NCBI RefSeq assembly: GCF_029867415.1
Contig: NC_081184.1
Coordinates: forward strand, 75,986,364-76,050,363
DNA from: Vicia villosa
Taxonomy: Eukaryota > Streptophyta > Magnoliopsida > Fabales > Fabaceae
Direction of reading: 5' to 3'
DNA length: 64,000 bases
The position numbers and the translations under genes were made by a program. Shown here piece after piece: positions 11,001 through 21,634 of this stretch (position 1 is the stretch's first letter; every line of letters begins with the position of its first letter). The notes beneath the pieces were generated by a model, which worked only from the letters and a program-made list of their open reading frames with translations, was not told the DNA's origin and ran no database searches.

Positions 11001-11873
11001 TGCACAGTATGGGGACAGCTTCCCGATATACCCTACAAATCTGACAAGCTAGGTCTGGGCTATGATAGTGAAAATCAAAAGAATGATCAAAGTCCTCGTT
11101 CTGGAGGATTAATGTCACACTTCGTCAGCCAAGAAGTAAACGCTATTGAAGATGAAGGAGTGTTCTTGAACCATATCATTCAGCCATACCCAGATGAAAT
11201 TCCACCCATTTCCATGGGAATGTGGGATGCTGTGGGAGAACCAAACGGCGGGTATAATTATCAGTATGCCGAACCTCAGAATTCTTATATTGCTATGGAG
11301 GACCTTACCCCGACTGGATGGGGTGATGAAGTTGGAAATGATCAAATTTTCACAAATCCCGTCACTAAGCAATATCAAAATCCACCCAAAGAAGTATGGG
11401 ACACGCTAGGAGAACCCAGCGGCAAATATGACTATATGGTGAAATACTCCGCTCCTCCAAGCTCACAAATTGCTATGAAGGACATTGTCCCAACTGGATG
11501 GGATGAACAGTACGATGACAACTTCGCTCTCGAAGAAGCCAGAGAAATACCAAGTAACGAGGGTTGCTATCTGTCAGCATACACTCCTCATCAAGATGCA
11601 CAAGTCTCTATTCAAAACATCATCCCGACTGCATGGGACGGCCTTATCGAGCATCTCGTTCAGCCAACAGAGATATCTCAGCCTGGGCTCTCGTATCCAG
11701 CAGAGTATATCCCTTATCCCGAAGGATCACCGGCTCATTTTCCCACTAATGAAATCAATGCTGTGGAAGATGAAAAAGACAACTGCAACTGGAACAGCTG
11801 GGTACCCCCTGCTCACAACAGTGGATTGAACAACTGGAAAGCTGAGGATGTGATCTCCTTTGACCAGGAGTAA
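8097..11873 (+). CDS. gag-pro: Ogre Gag-protease polyprotein with repeat-bearing linker
   Basis: 1258 residues from the ATG at 8097; an in-frame ATG at 8052 lies in the CAT tract, before the acceptor-like CAG. An N-terminal coiled coil (about 1-45) and an acidic stretch precede a Retrotrans_gag domain (about 125-300, with SFKGYAQKWRDMAGRVQPP). A CHHC-like zinc module, CAYHSNCPGHDADHCWAL, lies near 417-434. A retropepsin-like domain follows; its active-site triad is DNG (Asp codon at 10494-10496), where DTG or DSG is usual but DNG is frequent in this lineage. A glycine-containing LLRRPW segment marks the protease C-terminal half near 10710. Beyond about 11100 comes a ~250-residue linker with three copies of an aromatic PTGWD module. 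The frame ends in TAA exactly at an intron, so an unspliced RNA makes Gag-Pro and a spliced RNA makes Gag-Pro-Pol. Confidence 0.92.
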   Translation: MESETSIKNLEAQNAQVQVAILELAKGQQELKALIIKKKKKPKGSVGVSHLRRKIKIPVKKFTKPPIPETVGDDEQEDNQSNQGSAKPSLSSNEENDHSGDEPDDEKYQQLEDRMKAMEIQKIPGLDFNDLGLISDVVIPPKFKVPVFAKYDGVSCPKLHLRSYVRKIQPHTTDNKLWIHFFQESLSGTQLEWYYQLENTKVHTWEELAAAFYKQYQYNADLAPTRTQLRGMSMGPKESFKGYAQKWRDMAGRVQPPLSDRELVDMFMGTLTGPFYSHLLGSSSSGFTDLILTGERVESGIQNGKIQIGSTSGTTKRPISGRNEVNTTQIQKSRKSEQHQSVGAVLISTSAPQKDQQLKYTHRPDAPRRNFTKINMPISQALQHLLKANLITLRGPPKNVNTSSPNYRPDATCAYHSNCPGHDADHCWALKNKIQDMIDACEIEFDPPETPNVITAPMPKHDKTVNAILDTVYIYDVNELSTPLCKVKGKLIRAGYFPGCDPDCFYCSCLPNGCENLRMGIQKWMDRRIIMFERLPSMDVLCEVFANGIRIEDVSVISSLPFKISAKAPFKISATLKVASVVIASPTPFPYSSDKVVPWGYDTNVYVHGVKQSTSAEETAKLTTPTVGNIVGTSKITRSGRIFSPEISPNVAAGLVRVPVPNQNVSARGKEPQVEQVQTPVEITAEDPSKQEMEEILKIICKSDYNIVEQLGHTASKISMLSLLKYSEAHAKALIKFLKAAHVPQEISVDQFKNCVANLTMSNGLGFSDVDLSPAGKNHNKALHISIECNRTTLSHVLVDNGSSLNVLPKTVLEKLDFEGIVLQPSDVVVRAFDGSTRTVYGKVNLPIRVGSQIFDSIFYVMEIHPAYSCLLRRPWIHGANAVTSTLHQKLKYPVKGKIVTVYGEEEYVVSHLSNSKYVELEDEFIETPYQAFEVVSPDVSTTKHIPATPTTTMASLKDAKAMIEQGDCTVWGQLPDIPYKSDKLGLGYDSENQKNDQSPRSGGLMSHFVSQEVNAIEDEGVFLNHIIQPYPDEIPPISMGMWDAVGEPNGGYNYQYAEPQNSYIAMEDLTPTGWGDEVGNDQIFTNPVTKQYQNPPKEVWDTLGEPSGKYDYMVKYSAPPSSQIAMKDIVPTGWDEQYDDNFALEEAREIPSNEGCYLSAYTPHQDAQVSIQNIIPTAWDGLIEHLVQPTEISQPGLSYPAEYIPYPEGSPAHFPTNEINAVEDEKDNCNWNSWVPPAHNSGLNNWKAEDVISFDQE
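11210..11660 (+). repeat. Triplicated peptide module in the protease-RT linker
   Basis: Three in-frame copies of a ~55-65-residue unit: IAMEDLTPTGWGD (near 11290), IAMKDIVPTGWDE (near 11469) and VSIQNIIPTAWDG (near 11606). The first two copies also share an upstream GEPxGxYxY block. The function is unknown. The homologous linker of element C is much shorter and lacks the module. Confidence 0.85.
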
Positions 11874-12128
11874 ATGCCATTTCCTGTTTTCTTTGTGTAT
11901 AATGTGCAAAGATAAAAGTGGTTCCTGAACAATCGAACCATGAGCTTGAAAGCCGTGTGCCTTAGCACACTGGTCCTTCTATAAGGGCTTATCATATCAT
12001 GATCATGTGCATTCAATAAAATCATGGGACGCTTGCATATTTAAATTTTGTGATCCTTTTTCCTTCTTTCTTCGCTTTCTAATAGCTATGTTTTTTTCTT
12101 CACACATACTCACATAATTAACTTGCAG
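11870..12128 (+). other. Ogre intron between protease and RT (259 nt)
   Basis: The donor GTAAATG starts at 11870, overlapping the gag-pro stop codon. The acceptor ACTTGCAG ends at 12128 after a long pyrimidine tract and several CTAAT/TTAAC branch-like motifs. Removing 11870-12128 leaves a GA|A codon that joins gag-pro to the pol frame without a shift (phase checked against the frames at 8097 and 12142). A spliced intron here is an established feature of Ogre elements; the exact borders are my reading. Confidence 0.85.
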
Positions 12129-15100
12129 ATTCACATACACTTTGGATCCAGTCAACAACGATTCTGCTATTGCCCGTCATGACTTTGAAAATCCGATCTA
12201 CCAAACTGAGGACGAAAGTGAGGAAGATTGTGAAGTGCCAAGAGAACTTGCAAGGCTGCTAGAACAAGAAGACAAGGCCATACAACCTCACGAGGAGCCA
12301 ATTGAGGTCATCAACTTGGGCAGCAACGAAGAAAAGAAAGAAGTCAAAATAGGGGCTGATTTAGAACACAGCGTCAAGCAAAGACTGATTCAAATGCTGC
12401 GAGACTACGTCGAGATATTCGCCTGGTCCTATGAGGATATGCCAGGCCTTGACACGGACATCGTAGTTCATCGCCTACCAATCAAAGAAGGTAGCACTCC
12501 GGTCAAACAGAAACTACGAAGAAGTAGGCCTGATATGTCAAAAAAGATCAAAGACGAGGTTGAAAAACAATTCAATGCCGGATTCCTAAAAGTTTTAAGT
12601 TATCCTCCATGGATAGCTAACATCGTCCCTGTACCTAAAAAAGACGGGAAAGTCAGAATGTGCGTGGACTACAGAGATCTGAACCGGGCAAGCCCCAAAG
12701 ATGATTTCCCTTTACCACACATCGATGTACTGGTTGACAATACCGCACAATGCAAGGTATTCTCCTTTATGGACGGATTCTCAGGGTACAATCAAATCAA
12801 GATGGCACCCGAAGACATGGAAAAAACAACCTTCACAACACCCTGGGGAACCTTTTGTTACAAAGTAATGCCCTTTGGTCTGAAAAACGCAGGAGCAACC
12901 TATCAACGTGCAATGGTAGCGCTATTTCATGATATGATTCATCAAGAAATAGAGGTGTATGTCGATGACATGATTGCAAAATCCAACACCGAGGAAGAAC
13001 ATCTGGGTCATTTACACAAGTTGTTTGACAGACTCAAGAAATACAAGTTGCGACTGAACCCAAATAAGTGTACCTTTGGAGTAAGATCCGGCAAACTCTT
13101 AGGTTTCATCGTCAGCAGCAAAGGTATTGAGGTTGATCCCGCCAAGGTTAAAGCCATTCAAGAAATGCCTATACCTCGTACCGAGAAACAAGTCAGAGGA
13201 TTCTTGGGACGTCTAAATTACATCGCCCGATTTATTGCCCACATGACTACTACTTGTGTGCCGATCTTCAAACTGTTGAAGAAAGATCAAGTGGAAAGGT
13301 GGAATGACAAATGCCAGTTAGCCTTTGACAAAATCAAAGAATATCTCCAAAAACCTCCAATCTTGTTGCCACCTGTGGAAGGCAGACCTCTGATAATGTA
13401 CCTAACTGTGTTAGAAGACTCAATGGGGTGTGTACTAGGACAACATGACGAATCCGGCCGAAAGGAGCACGCAATCTACTATCTTAGCAAAAAGTTTACC
13501 GATTGTGAAACAAGATACTCACTACTCGAAAAAACTTGTTGTGCCTTAGCTTGGGCAGCTCGCCGGCTAAGACAGTACATGCTAAATCACACCACTTTCC
13601 TAATCTCCAAGATGGATCCCATCAAATACGTGTTCGAAAAACCTGCTCTCTCTGGAAGAATAGCGAGATGGCAAATGATCTTGACAGAATATGACATTCA
13701 ATACACTTCACAAAAAGCAATCAAAGGAAGTGTGGTAGCTGATCATCTGGCTCATCAAGCAGTGGATGATTATCAAGCATTGAACTTTGACTTCCCAGAC
13801 GAAGACATTATGCTAGTCAATGACTACAAACAACCAGGACCAGAAGAAGGATCCGAGCCAGGATCCCGGTGGACTATGGTTTTTGACGGAGCTTCTAATG
13901 CACTTGGCAATGGCATCGGAGCTGTGATCATTTCCCCCGCAGGAAGTTACACACCGTTCACTGCCAGATTATGCTTCAATTGCACTAACAATATAGCCGA
14001 ATACGAAGCATGTATTCTGGGTCTCAAAGCTGCAATCGATCTAAGAATCAAATTCCTGGAAGTCTACGGAGACTCGGCCTTGGTAATCTACCAAGTCAAA
14101 GGGGAATGGGACACAAAGCACCCAAATCTAATTCCTTACAAAGAATATGTGCTGAGTTTGATTCTTTACTTCGAAGAAATCACTTTCGAACACATCCCAC
14201 GCGAGGAAAATCAACTAGCTGATGCTTTAGCTACCATGTCATCCATGTTCAAAGTCAGGTGGGACAACGAGGCGCCTATGATCACCATCTACAGGCAAGA
14301 TGAACCATCCTATTGCAATGAGATCAATACCGAAGGAACCGAGGAAAAACCATGGTTCCATGAGGTAAAAAGATATCTCGAAGCTCAGGAGTACCCTGAA
14401 GGGGCATCCATTAATGACAGAAAGTTTCTAAGGAGATTTGCTGCTAAATTCTTTCTAAGCAATGGAACCCTATACAAACGCAACCATGACTCGACTTTAC
14501 TTCGCTGTGTAAACAAGAAGGATTTGGAACAAATCATGGAAGAAATACACAATGGTACCTTCGGTACTCATTCCAGTGGACATACAATGGCTAAAAAGAT
14601 CCTTAGAGCAGGTTATTACTGGTCTACCATGGAAACAGACTGCCATCATCACTCCCGAACATGTCACAAATGCCAGATATACGCTGACAAAGTACATGTA
14701 CCTCCAGTTCCATTAAGCGTCCTGACGGCTCCTTGGCCTTTTGCAATGTGGGGAATTGATATGATTGGAGAAATCAAACCTACTGCCTCTAATGGACATC
14801 GCTTTATCCTGGTCGCTATTGACTACTTCACAAAGTGGGTAGAAGCAGCTTCATTTGCTTCTGTCACCAAAAATGTGGTGGCCCGGTTCATCAAAAACAA
14901 TCTCATTTGTCGGTATGGCATCCCTGAACGGATTATCACGGACAATGGCACAAATCTAAACAACAGAATGATTACTGAACTTTGCACACAGTTCAAGATC
15001 AAACATCATAATTCTTCTCCATATCGACCAAAGATGAACGGCGCGGTGGAAGCTGCCAACAAGAACATCAAGAAAATCATACAAAAAATGACAGTAACCT

Positions 15101-15600
15101 ACAAAGACTGGCATGAGATGTTGCCTTTTGCTCTTCATGGTTATCGCACATCTGCGCGTACTTCAACAGGGGCAACTCCATTTTCCTTAGTCTATGGTAT
15201 GGAGGCGGTTCTTCCAACTGAAATTCAGATTCCTTCCCTAAGGATTATGAAAGAAGCCAATCTAGACGAAGACGATTGGATTCAAACACGGTTGGACCAG
15301 ATAAACCTGATTGATGAGAAAAGGCTCGCAGCTATTTGTCATGGTCAGCTATACCAAAAGCGTATGATCAAAGCCTTCAACAAAAAAGTCAAAAGTCAAG
15401 CATACCAAACTGGTGGCTTGGTTGTCAAACGCATCATCTTACCACAAGGTGATCCCAGAGGCAAATGGACTCCCACCTACGAGGGACCATTCATAATCAA
15501 GAAAATATTCTCCGGCGGCGCCATGTTGCTTACCACCATGGATGGCGAGGATTTCCCATACCCTGTGAATGCTGACATAGTCAAAAAATACTTCTCTTAA
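12129..15600 (+). CDS. pol: Ogre Pol: RT, RNase H, archaeal RNase H, integrase
   Basis: The exon opens at 12129; the first internal ATG is at 12142 and residue numbers below use it (1152 residues). RT spans about 110-330, with the YVDD catalytic box at 273-276. A first RNase H domain follows (about 415-545). A second, archaeal-type RNase H starts near 577, with FDGAS (Asp582), AEYEA and GDSALV acidic motifs; this doubling is characteristic of the Tat lineage. The integrase has an HHCC zinc module (about 810-855) and a DDE core with Asp873, Asp934 and Glu970 (35 residues between the last two). A GPF-type module lies near the C-terminus, and the protein ends in VKKYFS. All catalytic residues are present, with no stop or frameshift. 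Translation probably depends on splicing to gag-pro. Confidence 0.95.
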
Positions 15601-16595
15601 AAAGAAAAAAAAGAGAGAAAAAAAAACAGCTCGCTAAGTTGAAAACCTGAAAGGGCAACTTAGGCAAAAAATGAGCGTCTCGGTGGATTGAAAACCCGAA
15701 AGGGCGGTCCAGGCAAAAATTAGAGACTAAACAAATACTATCCCGGTAGGCTGAAATCCTGAAAGGGCAGCCTAGGCAAAAGTTAGGGAATGAAGCATAC
15801 AACTGTGTTCCGTTCAGCTGCCTACTCACCATCAAGATTCAACACCTCAAAGACACCGATCAGTCTAATCACTTTCTTCCAACAAGTGAGGGATGAGATG
15901 CTCGAAGACAGATTGGCAATAGCAGAGTTGAAACTTGACTGGATCATTTTCACATAGCTATTTATCTTCATAAATATTTTCCAAAACTTTCTGACAATTT
16001 CCTACTTCTAGGATTGTTGTCTCCCTGTGCTAACCCGCCTATCATGGCTCTTTTCAATGCAGCTCTTTCAAAAATCAATATTTTCACTTTTTCTGTTTAA
16101 ATACGTAAGCATCCCAATGATAATTTTGAATGAGCATATGCATTTGAATATGATTGATGTTTACCAGGAAAAACAGGAATAGCATTCAGGAAATATCCCG
16201 ATCATCTGGACATCATTCCATCAGAAGGAAATCACCAAGGGAAGCGCATTTCTCAGCAAATTCCTCAAAAAGATTTTCTCTTCAAAAGAAGTCTTATTCC
16301 CCAGCATGGTTGTTCCAAATTACTATCTTCAGAAGGTGTGATCCCCGCACCCGGACTTGGTCAGATAGTGCATCGGAGGATTATGCATCTTCCTCATTCC
16401 CATTTGAAAGGGCATCAGAACTTCCAGTTACCTTTGGTTCCCCAAGCAGTAGTCAAAGGTCCTTCAACGGGATACCCGGGTTCTCAAAGAATTCCCCAGC
16501 CGAGGGTACTCAAACAAGACAAAAGATCATCAACGATCGCAATACATTCATGTCCAGCTGACTAGTGGGAATTTATTTTTCCAACTAGAAGCTTG

Positions 16596-16810
16596 ACATT
16601 CATACATTCATACATTACACACGCATCACATTCATACATTACACATTCACATATATTCATACATCATATTCATACATCATATTCATACATCATGCATCAT
16701 GCGCATATTCATACGCATATTCATGCACAACATAACATGCATATTTCTCCGGGAATATCTCACATTTACATGCATCATAAACATTGCATATCACTAACTT
16801 GATTTTTCAG
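16596..16810 (+). repeat. CAT-rich low-complexity tract ending at an acceptor-like site
   Basis: Variants of CATTCATACATT run to about 16790. They are followed by CACTAACTTGATTTTTCAG, with AG at 16809-16810. The same 19-base string closes the shorter CAT tract of O1 at 22587-22605. Confidence 0.8.
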
Positions 16811-16939
16811 GTAGGCAGATATCTTCAACAAAGATGTTCTCAATCACATGCCGTGTTCACCTGAATTCCATGAACGGTTCTCTCAGATATAATCAAGCCG
16901 AAGATTCATTCTGATCACTTATCAACTCAAAAACAGACA

Positions 16940-17270
16940 TCACAGATCTAAGTCGATACCTCAGACGGTTCCAGAACGATCTAGCATTGCAGATCCAAAG
17001 CGATACCTCAGACGGTTCCAAGAACGATCTAACGTTGCAGATCTAAAGCGATACCTCAGACGGTTCCAGAACGATCTAACGTTGCAGATCTAAAGCGATA
17101 CCTCAGACGGTTCCAGAACGATCTAACATTGCAGATCTAAAGCGATACCTCAGACGGTTCCACAATGATCAACTTCCAAAATCTAAATCGGAAAAACTTT
17201 GGACAAGTTCCATAACGATTATCTTCCAAGACTTAAAGCGGTAACCTTGGACGGTTCCGAAACAGTCAGC
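16940..17270 (+). repeat. 47-48-bp tandem array in 3' UTR of inner Ogre
   Basis: Five regular copies of a unit containing CGATACCTCAGACGGTTCC start near 16954, 17001, 17049, 17096 and 17143, followed by two degenerate copies. Ogre 3' UTRs are known to carry such minisatellites, proposed as seeds for genomic satellite DNA. Confidence 0.92.
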
Positions 17271-17532
17271 ACAAAGACTTTCAAATCCTTCATCAAGATA
17301 TAATCAATGGATTCATTCTGATGAACAAACGATCAACACATTTACCAGGTGGCATCTGAAAGCCCATCTCAGGTAATGTTTCAATCTGCCAACAACATTT
17401 CGCAGACGACATTCAAATGCAACTTCCAACATCTCTTCTGATCAAGGTAAGTGCAAATTTTCAGGGCATCTAAATATTCAATCATCTTCTACCTTCAGAT
17501 TTCAGACAATCTCTTCAGGTTTAAGAAGATTG

Positions 17533-17544
17533 AATAGGGGCAAC
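17533..17544 (+). promoter_or_regulatory. Polypurine tract of inner Ogre
   Basis: AATAGGGGCAAC lies directly before the right LTR. It would be the plus-strand primer site. The same sequence precedes the O1 LTR, and a related one precedes the 3' LTR of C. Confidence 0.85.
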
Positions 17545-20500
17545 TGTTATACCCCAAAATTTGCCCACATATTTTTCAAGAAAACTCCAATCTGAAAATT
17601 AAGGGTCTCATATAATCATGGATTTTTATTTCAACAAATATCCTGACATATGAAATACTTAGTTTTTAGAATTTTTCTTATACAGTAATTTGGCTTGCAG
17701 TTGAATTTATTCTTACGCAAACGCCAAATACTGTTTATTACTTCACACATGCTATTTATTTATTTACAGATAAATAGTACTGACATAATTGGTACAGAGT
17801 TAAATCTTTTGCAGGCGCAGAATCAGTAAACTCATACTGTACTGGTAACAGTAAATATTAGTTATTTATTATGTCTGTGTTTTTTTAACAAGTCATGTAA
17901 ATAAACTTTCATTTTTCACATAAAACAAAAAAATAACAAAAAAAATTAACTTTGACTGTTGATTTTTCACTCTAACTGCTACATCACTACCTGAACAGTC
18001 AGTTGACAGCCAAACTGCTGGCAGTACAATTCTCAGTGTTTTGTACCATCAATCAAATCAATCTTTCACAATTCAAATTTCCAAGATTTTTGTGTTAGAA
18101 GTCTTCTGAATATCACGCGATTAGCAGAAACTCAACACTGCACAAAAATCAGGTACGCTTAACTGTCTCCTACACAAACAGTCCCTAATCAGGGTTTTTC
18201 TTGTTTTTACAGGAGCAACAAGTTTTTGAGAGCTCAAATGGATTTCATACACATCCATATATCTCAAATTACCATCATACAAATTTTCAAACTTCAATTC
18301 ACTCAGACGCACCGTCAGCAGCTCAAACAGTCAACAGACGACCCGTTTGACCAAAAAGTCAATAGACAGTCAAAAATGAATTTTTTTGTCAAAGTCCATA
18401 TTTTGTCAAAGGATTCATCATTTGATCATTGGATGATCATAATTCATCAAGGAAAGATCAAAAATCAACAAAACCCTAAGATTCAAAATTAGGGTTTTTG
18501 CCTGAAAAGTCAACTCAACTTTGACTGATCATAACTCTCTCATCCTTCATCCAAAAAATTCAAACCAAAGCTTGTTTTGAAGGAAATTCAATTATCTTTC
18601 AAATGCCATTGATCCCATGGTCATTGGATTCACCATTTGAAAAATATGATCAAAGACATTACAGGTCATTTTCAAAGTCAACAAAAGACACTTTTTTCAA
18701 AAGGACACACAAGGAGCTTCAAAAATCATTTTGACATGAGACCAAAGGCATTGGTTAGAGGACTCTTTGAGGTTTCCAAAAAGTGCAAGATCTCCTTCAT
18801 ATGACAAAAATTGAGGGATTTACACCTTGTTGAAGTTGGCTAAATTTTGGGAAAATGCATGAAATCAACATTGTTCAAAATTGCATTTTTTCCAAAAGGG
18901 GCCAAGTTTTCAGCATTCAAACATAATTTCCATGATATTATGGGCCTCCCACGACCAAGACCAAGCCCATAACATTTTTCTCCATTTTTTAATTTAATTT
19001 TATCATTTAAGATTAAATTAAAAAGGAAAAAAGGGAAGGATAAATCATAGCTTATTTTCTAAGCTAAAGCCTCCACATGTGACTTAATTATGCAGCAAGG
19101 AAACCCATAAGTCAAGAGGTGTGGAGATCAAGCAATGGTGGCTTAAATTTTAAGCTTGAAAAGTCAAAAATTCAACAAAGCTCATGAATACTTCTTAGCT
19201 TATTTTCTAAGCACTCCATGGCTTATATAAAGGCAAGAATACTTCACAAACAAAGGGGAAGCCACACACCACGAAATTATAGCTCAAGCATAGTCATAAA
19301 CTTCTCAAAATTCTCAAAAATCTCCAAACTTTGTAATTTTCATTTTCATATTTCCAATCAATATCAATACAAACAAACATTTTCAATCATCTTCTGAGAT
19401 CATATAGAGTAAGAATAAACTCTTTGTGTGGTCCCATGAGAGTCGTAGCACGTGCATAGTGTTCTTCATATTCATACACGATCAATTTTCGTTTTCCTAT
19501 ATTCAATCGGTCTCAATGTAATCTAATCATCCTAATGTGTTCATAAGGTCTCATAGGATAGATCTGGGCTCTAACATGTGAGTTTCCACGTGAGAATCAC
19601 TCCATGCCATTAACAAGTGTTCATACGTACTAAAACTTCAACTCCATAGAATCCATAGCTACAGCTCTCAAACAACGAAACTAACACCATATTTGGACTC
19701 AGAGCATCCTAATTAGGGGATCTGGGTCACTTGTTCTTATTCCTAACGCTTATTTTTGCAGGTTGATGAAGCTACCAAAAATGGCGCTTTTACTGTACAA
19801 ATAGAGGAGGTTTAAAACCCCCGCTATTTGTTTTAAAAAATAAGAGAGATGGAGGTTGAAGACGACCACGCGTCCAAGCGTGGTTCGCCGGTCAAAAGTG
19901 ACCCTCCCTCCGCTTGCGTGGCATCTCCTTGTTGGACGGTCAACTTTTCAAACCTCTCTCCCTCAGCTTCCATTGGTTCACGCAGTCAATGGTGGGCCCA
20001 GTCTGACTTTGGTCTCCCCACTAATTCAATGCTTCACTCTATCCCATCATACCATGTTCTCTTCAATCTGAGCCACATGATCAATCTCAAAGCCAATCCA
20101 ACGCATCAGATAAGCAGCCCTATACTATGGACTTCACTGATTTTCACACTCAATCATTAACGTTTTTTATTTTTTATTTTTATTTTAATTTCTTTGTTAA
20201 ATTAATTAAAAATAGTTTTAAAAAATCAAAAAATACACAAAAAATATTTTTAGGCTTCTAAAATAATATATTATTTTCTGAAATAAAAATATTTTATTTT
20301 TCTTCAAGATTTCAATATTTTGCATAATTAATTAGTATATATTTATATATTTGCTTTTTAATTATTCTAACCAATCAAAAAATCATAAAAAAATTGTTCT
20401 TCATGTTAAATATTGTTTATATATTATAAACTAATTTTGTACATATTTTGAATAATTTTATCTTTAAGTTTTAATTATTTGTATAATTATTTGCATAATT

Positions 20501-21629
20501 ATGTTTTAATTAACTTAAATCAATTTCAAAAATTCCAAAAAAATTAGTTTTGTTTTAAAATTAATTGACACATGTTTTTGTACATATTTTAAACTTAATT
20601 TCTAGGTTTAAATCTATTTTCATCTTTTTTCTTCATTTTAATTTAATTAATCATGCATTAATTATAATTAAAATCAATCATAAAAATCCAAAAACATGCC
20701 TTTTATTTTCTTGCAATTTAAATTCCTAGATAAATGTATAGGATGTCAAATTCATGTAAATAGGCTAGTTTACATTTCCCGCACAATCGATGTAATAGCG
20801 TAGATTTACTTTCCGCACTTTACATTTCCGCACTTTAAATTCCAGCAAATATAAACTGCGTGTATGTCAAAGATAAAATTGAACCGTTAGATCACTAACT
20901 TCAAAGATAAATATCTGAATCCAATCACAATCACACTTGCACCTCTTAAGGTAAATCCCTTCTCATTCCTTTCAAAATCAAAGTCAAAATTCCACTGTTT
21001 TGAGTACAAAATCGAACCTTGCTTTTATATCCGGTGAAAGGATAGATTTTTAAAGGAAATAGGATAAAGACCTTACAACTCAGGGTAGACCTCCTAGTTT
21101 GCTTGCTCAAAATCAAAACAAACAAAATTCTCATACACTGTTGATTTTTCAAAACTTTCAAAAAAAAGACAATACTTTGTATACATCCAAACACGGGTTA
21201 TTACAAAGTTAACGTTCTTTTCAAAACATCTTTCGAAAGATAAACAAGCATTTTGTATACATCCATACACGGATCATTACAAAATTCAAATTACAAAGGT
21301 ATTTGAAACCACATATGAGCAATTTCAGAGCAATTGAAAAGTGATCGAAAAACAAGTGAGCTAAGCAAACTTAAGAGCCCATGGATAACCATGGATACAA
21401 AGGGTGCTAACACCTTCCCTTTGTATAACCTACCCCCTTACCCAGAATTTCTTAAAGGTCTTTTTTCTGTTTCTTTTATAAACCTTTCCTTAATTGGATA
21501 AAATAAAAGGTCGGTGGCGACTCTGTGAATTTTCAAAATGCGAAAGCATTAAGCAACAAAAAGAGTCAGTTCACGTATCTCTACAGATCAGAGGTATGGC
21601 CCGGTATTAAAAAAAATCGGAGGTCCACA
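17545..21629 (+). repeat. 3' LTR of inner Ogre
   Basis: 4085 bp, TGTTATACCCC to GGTCCACA, nearly identical to 1692-5769. The leader region has one extra 9-bp TTCTCAAAA-like unit near 19310. The TATA box lies near 19224. Confidence 0.95.
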
Positions 21630-21634
21630 CAACA
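21630..21634. repeat. Target-site duplication of inner Ogre, right copy (CAACA)
   Basis: Identical to 1687-1691. Confidence 0.95.

Larger units (their letters stand above)
15601..17532 (+). other. 3' UTR of inner Ogre
   Basis: A long noncoding region. Near 15635-15780 three short blocks end in AACCTGAAAGGGCA-like and CAGGCAAAAATTAG-like phrases, a degenerate repeat also seen at 1480-1640 in O1. The stretch 15841-16560 is conserved with 21635-22400 of O1, but no conserved protein is apparent. A CAT-rich tract and the 47-bp array follow. Confidence 0.8.
1692..21629 (+). mobile_element. Inner Ogre (O2), complete Ty3/gypsy Tat/Ogre retrotransposon
   Basis: A 19.9-kb element with two ~4.08-kb LTRs, a PBS, ORF1, gag-pro, intron, RT-RNase H-aRNase H-integrase, a long 3' UTR with a tandem array, a PPT and CAACA target duplications. 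This order, with an additional ORF before gag and an intron between protease and RT, is the diagnostic architecture of legume Ogre elements. All coding frames are open and the LTRs are nearly identical, so the insertion is young and may encode all proteins for its own mobility. Confidence 0.96.

Noticed and set aside
16154..16561. 135-residue frame in the inner Ogre 3' UTR
   Set aside because: The corresponding O1 region (21960-22398) conserves the DNA, but the frame is interrupted and the predicted protein is not conserved.
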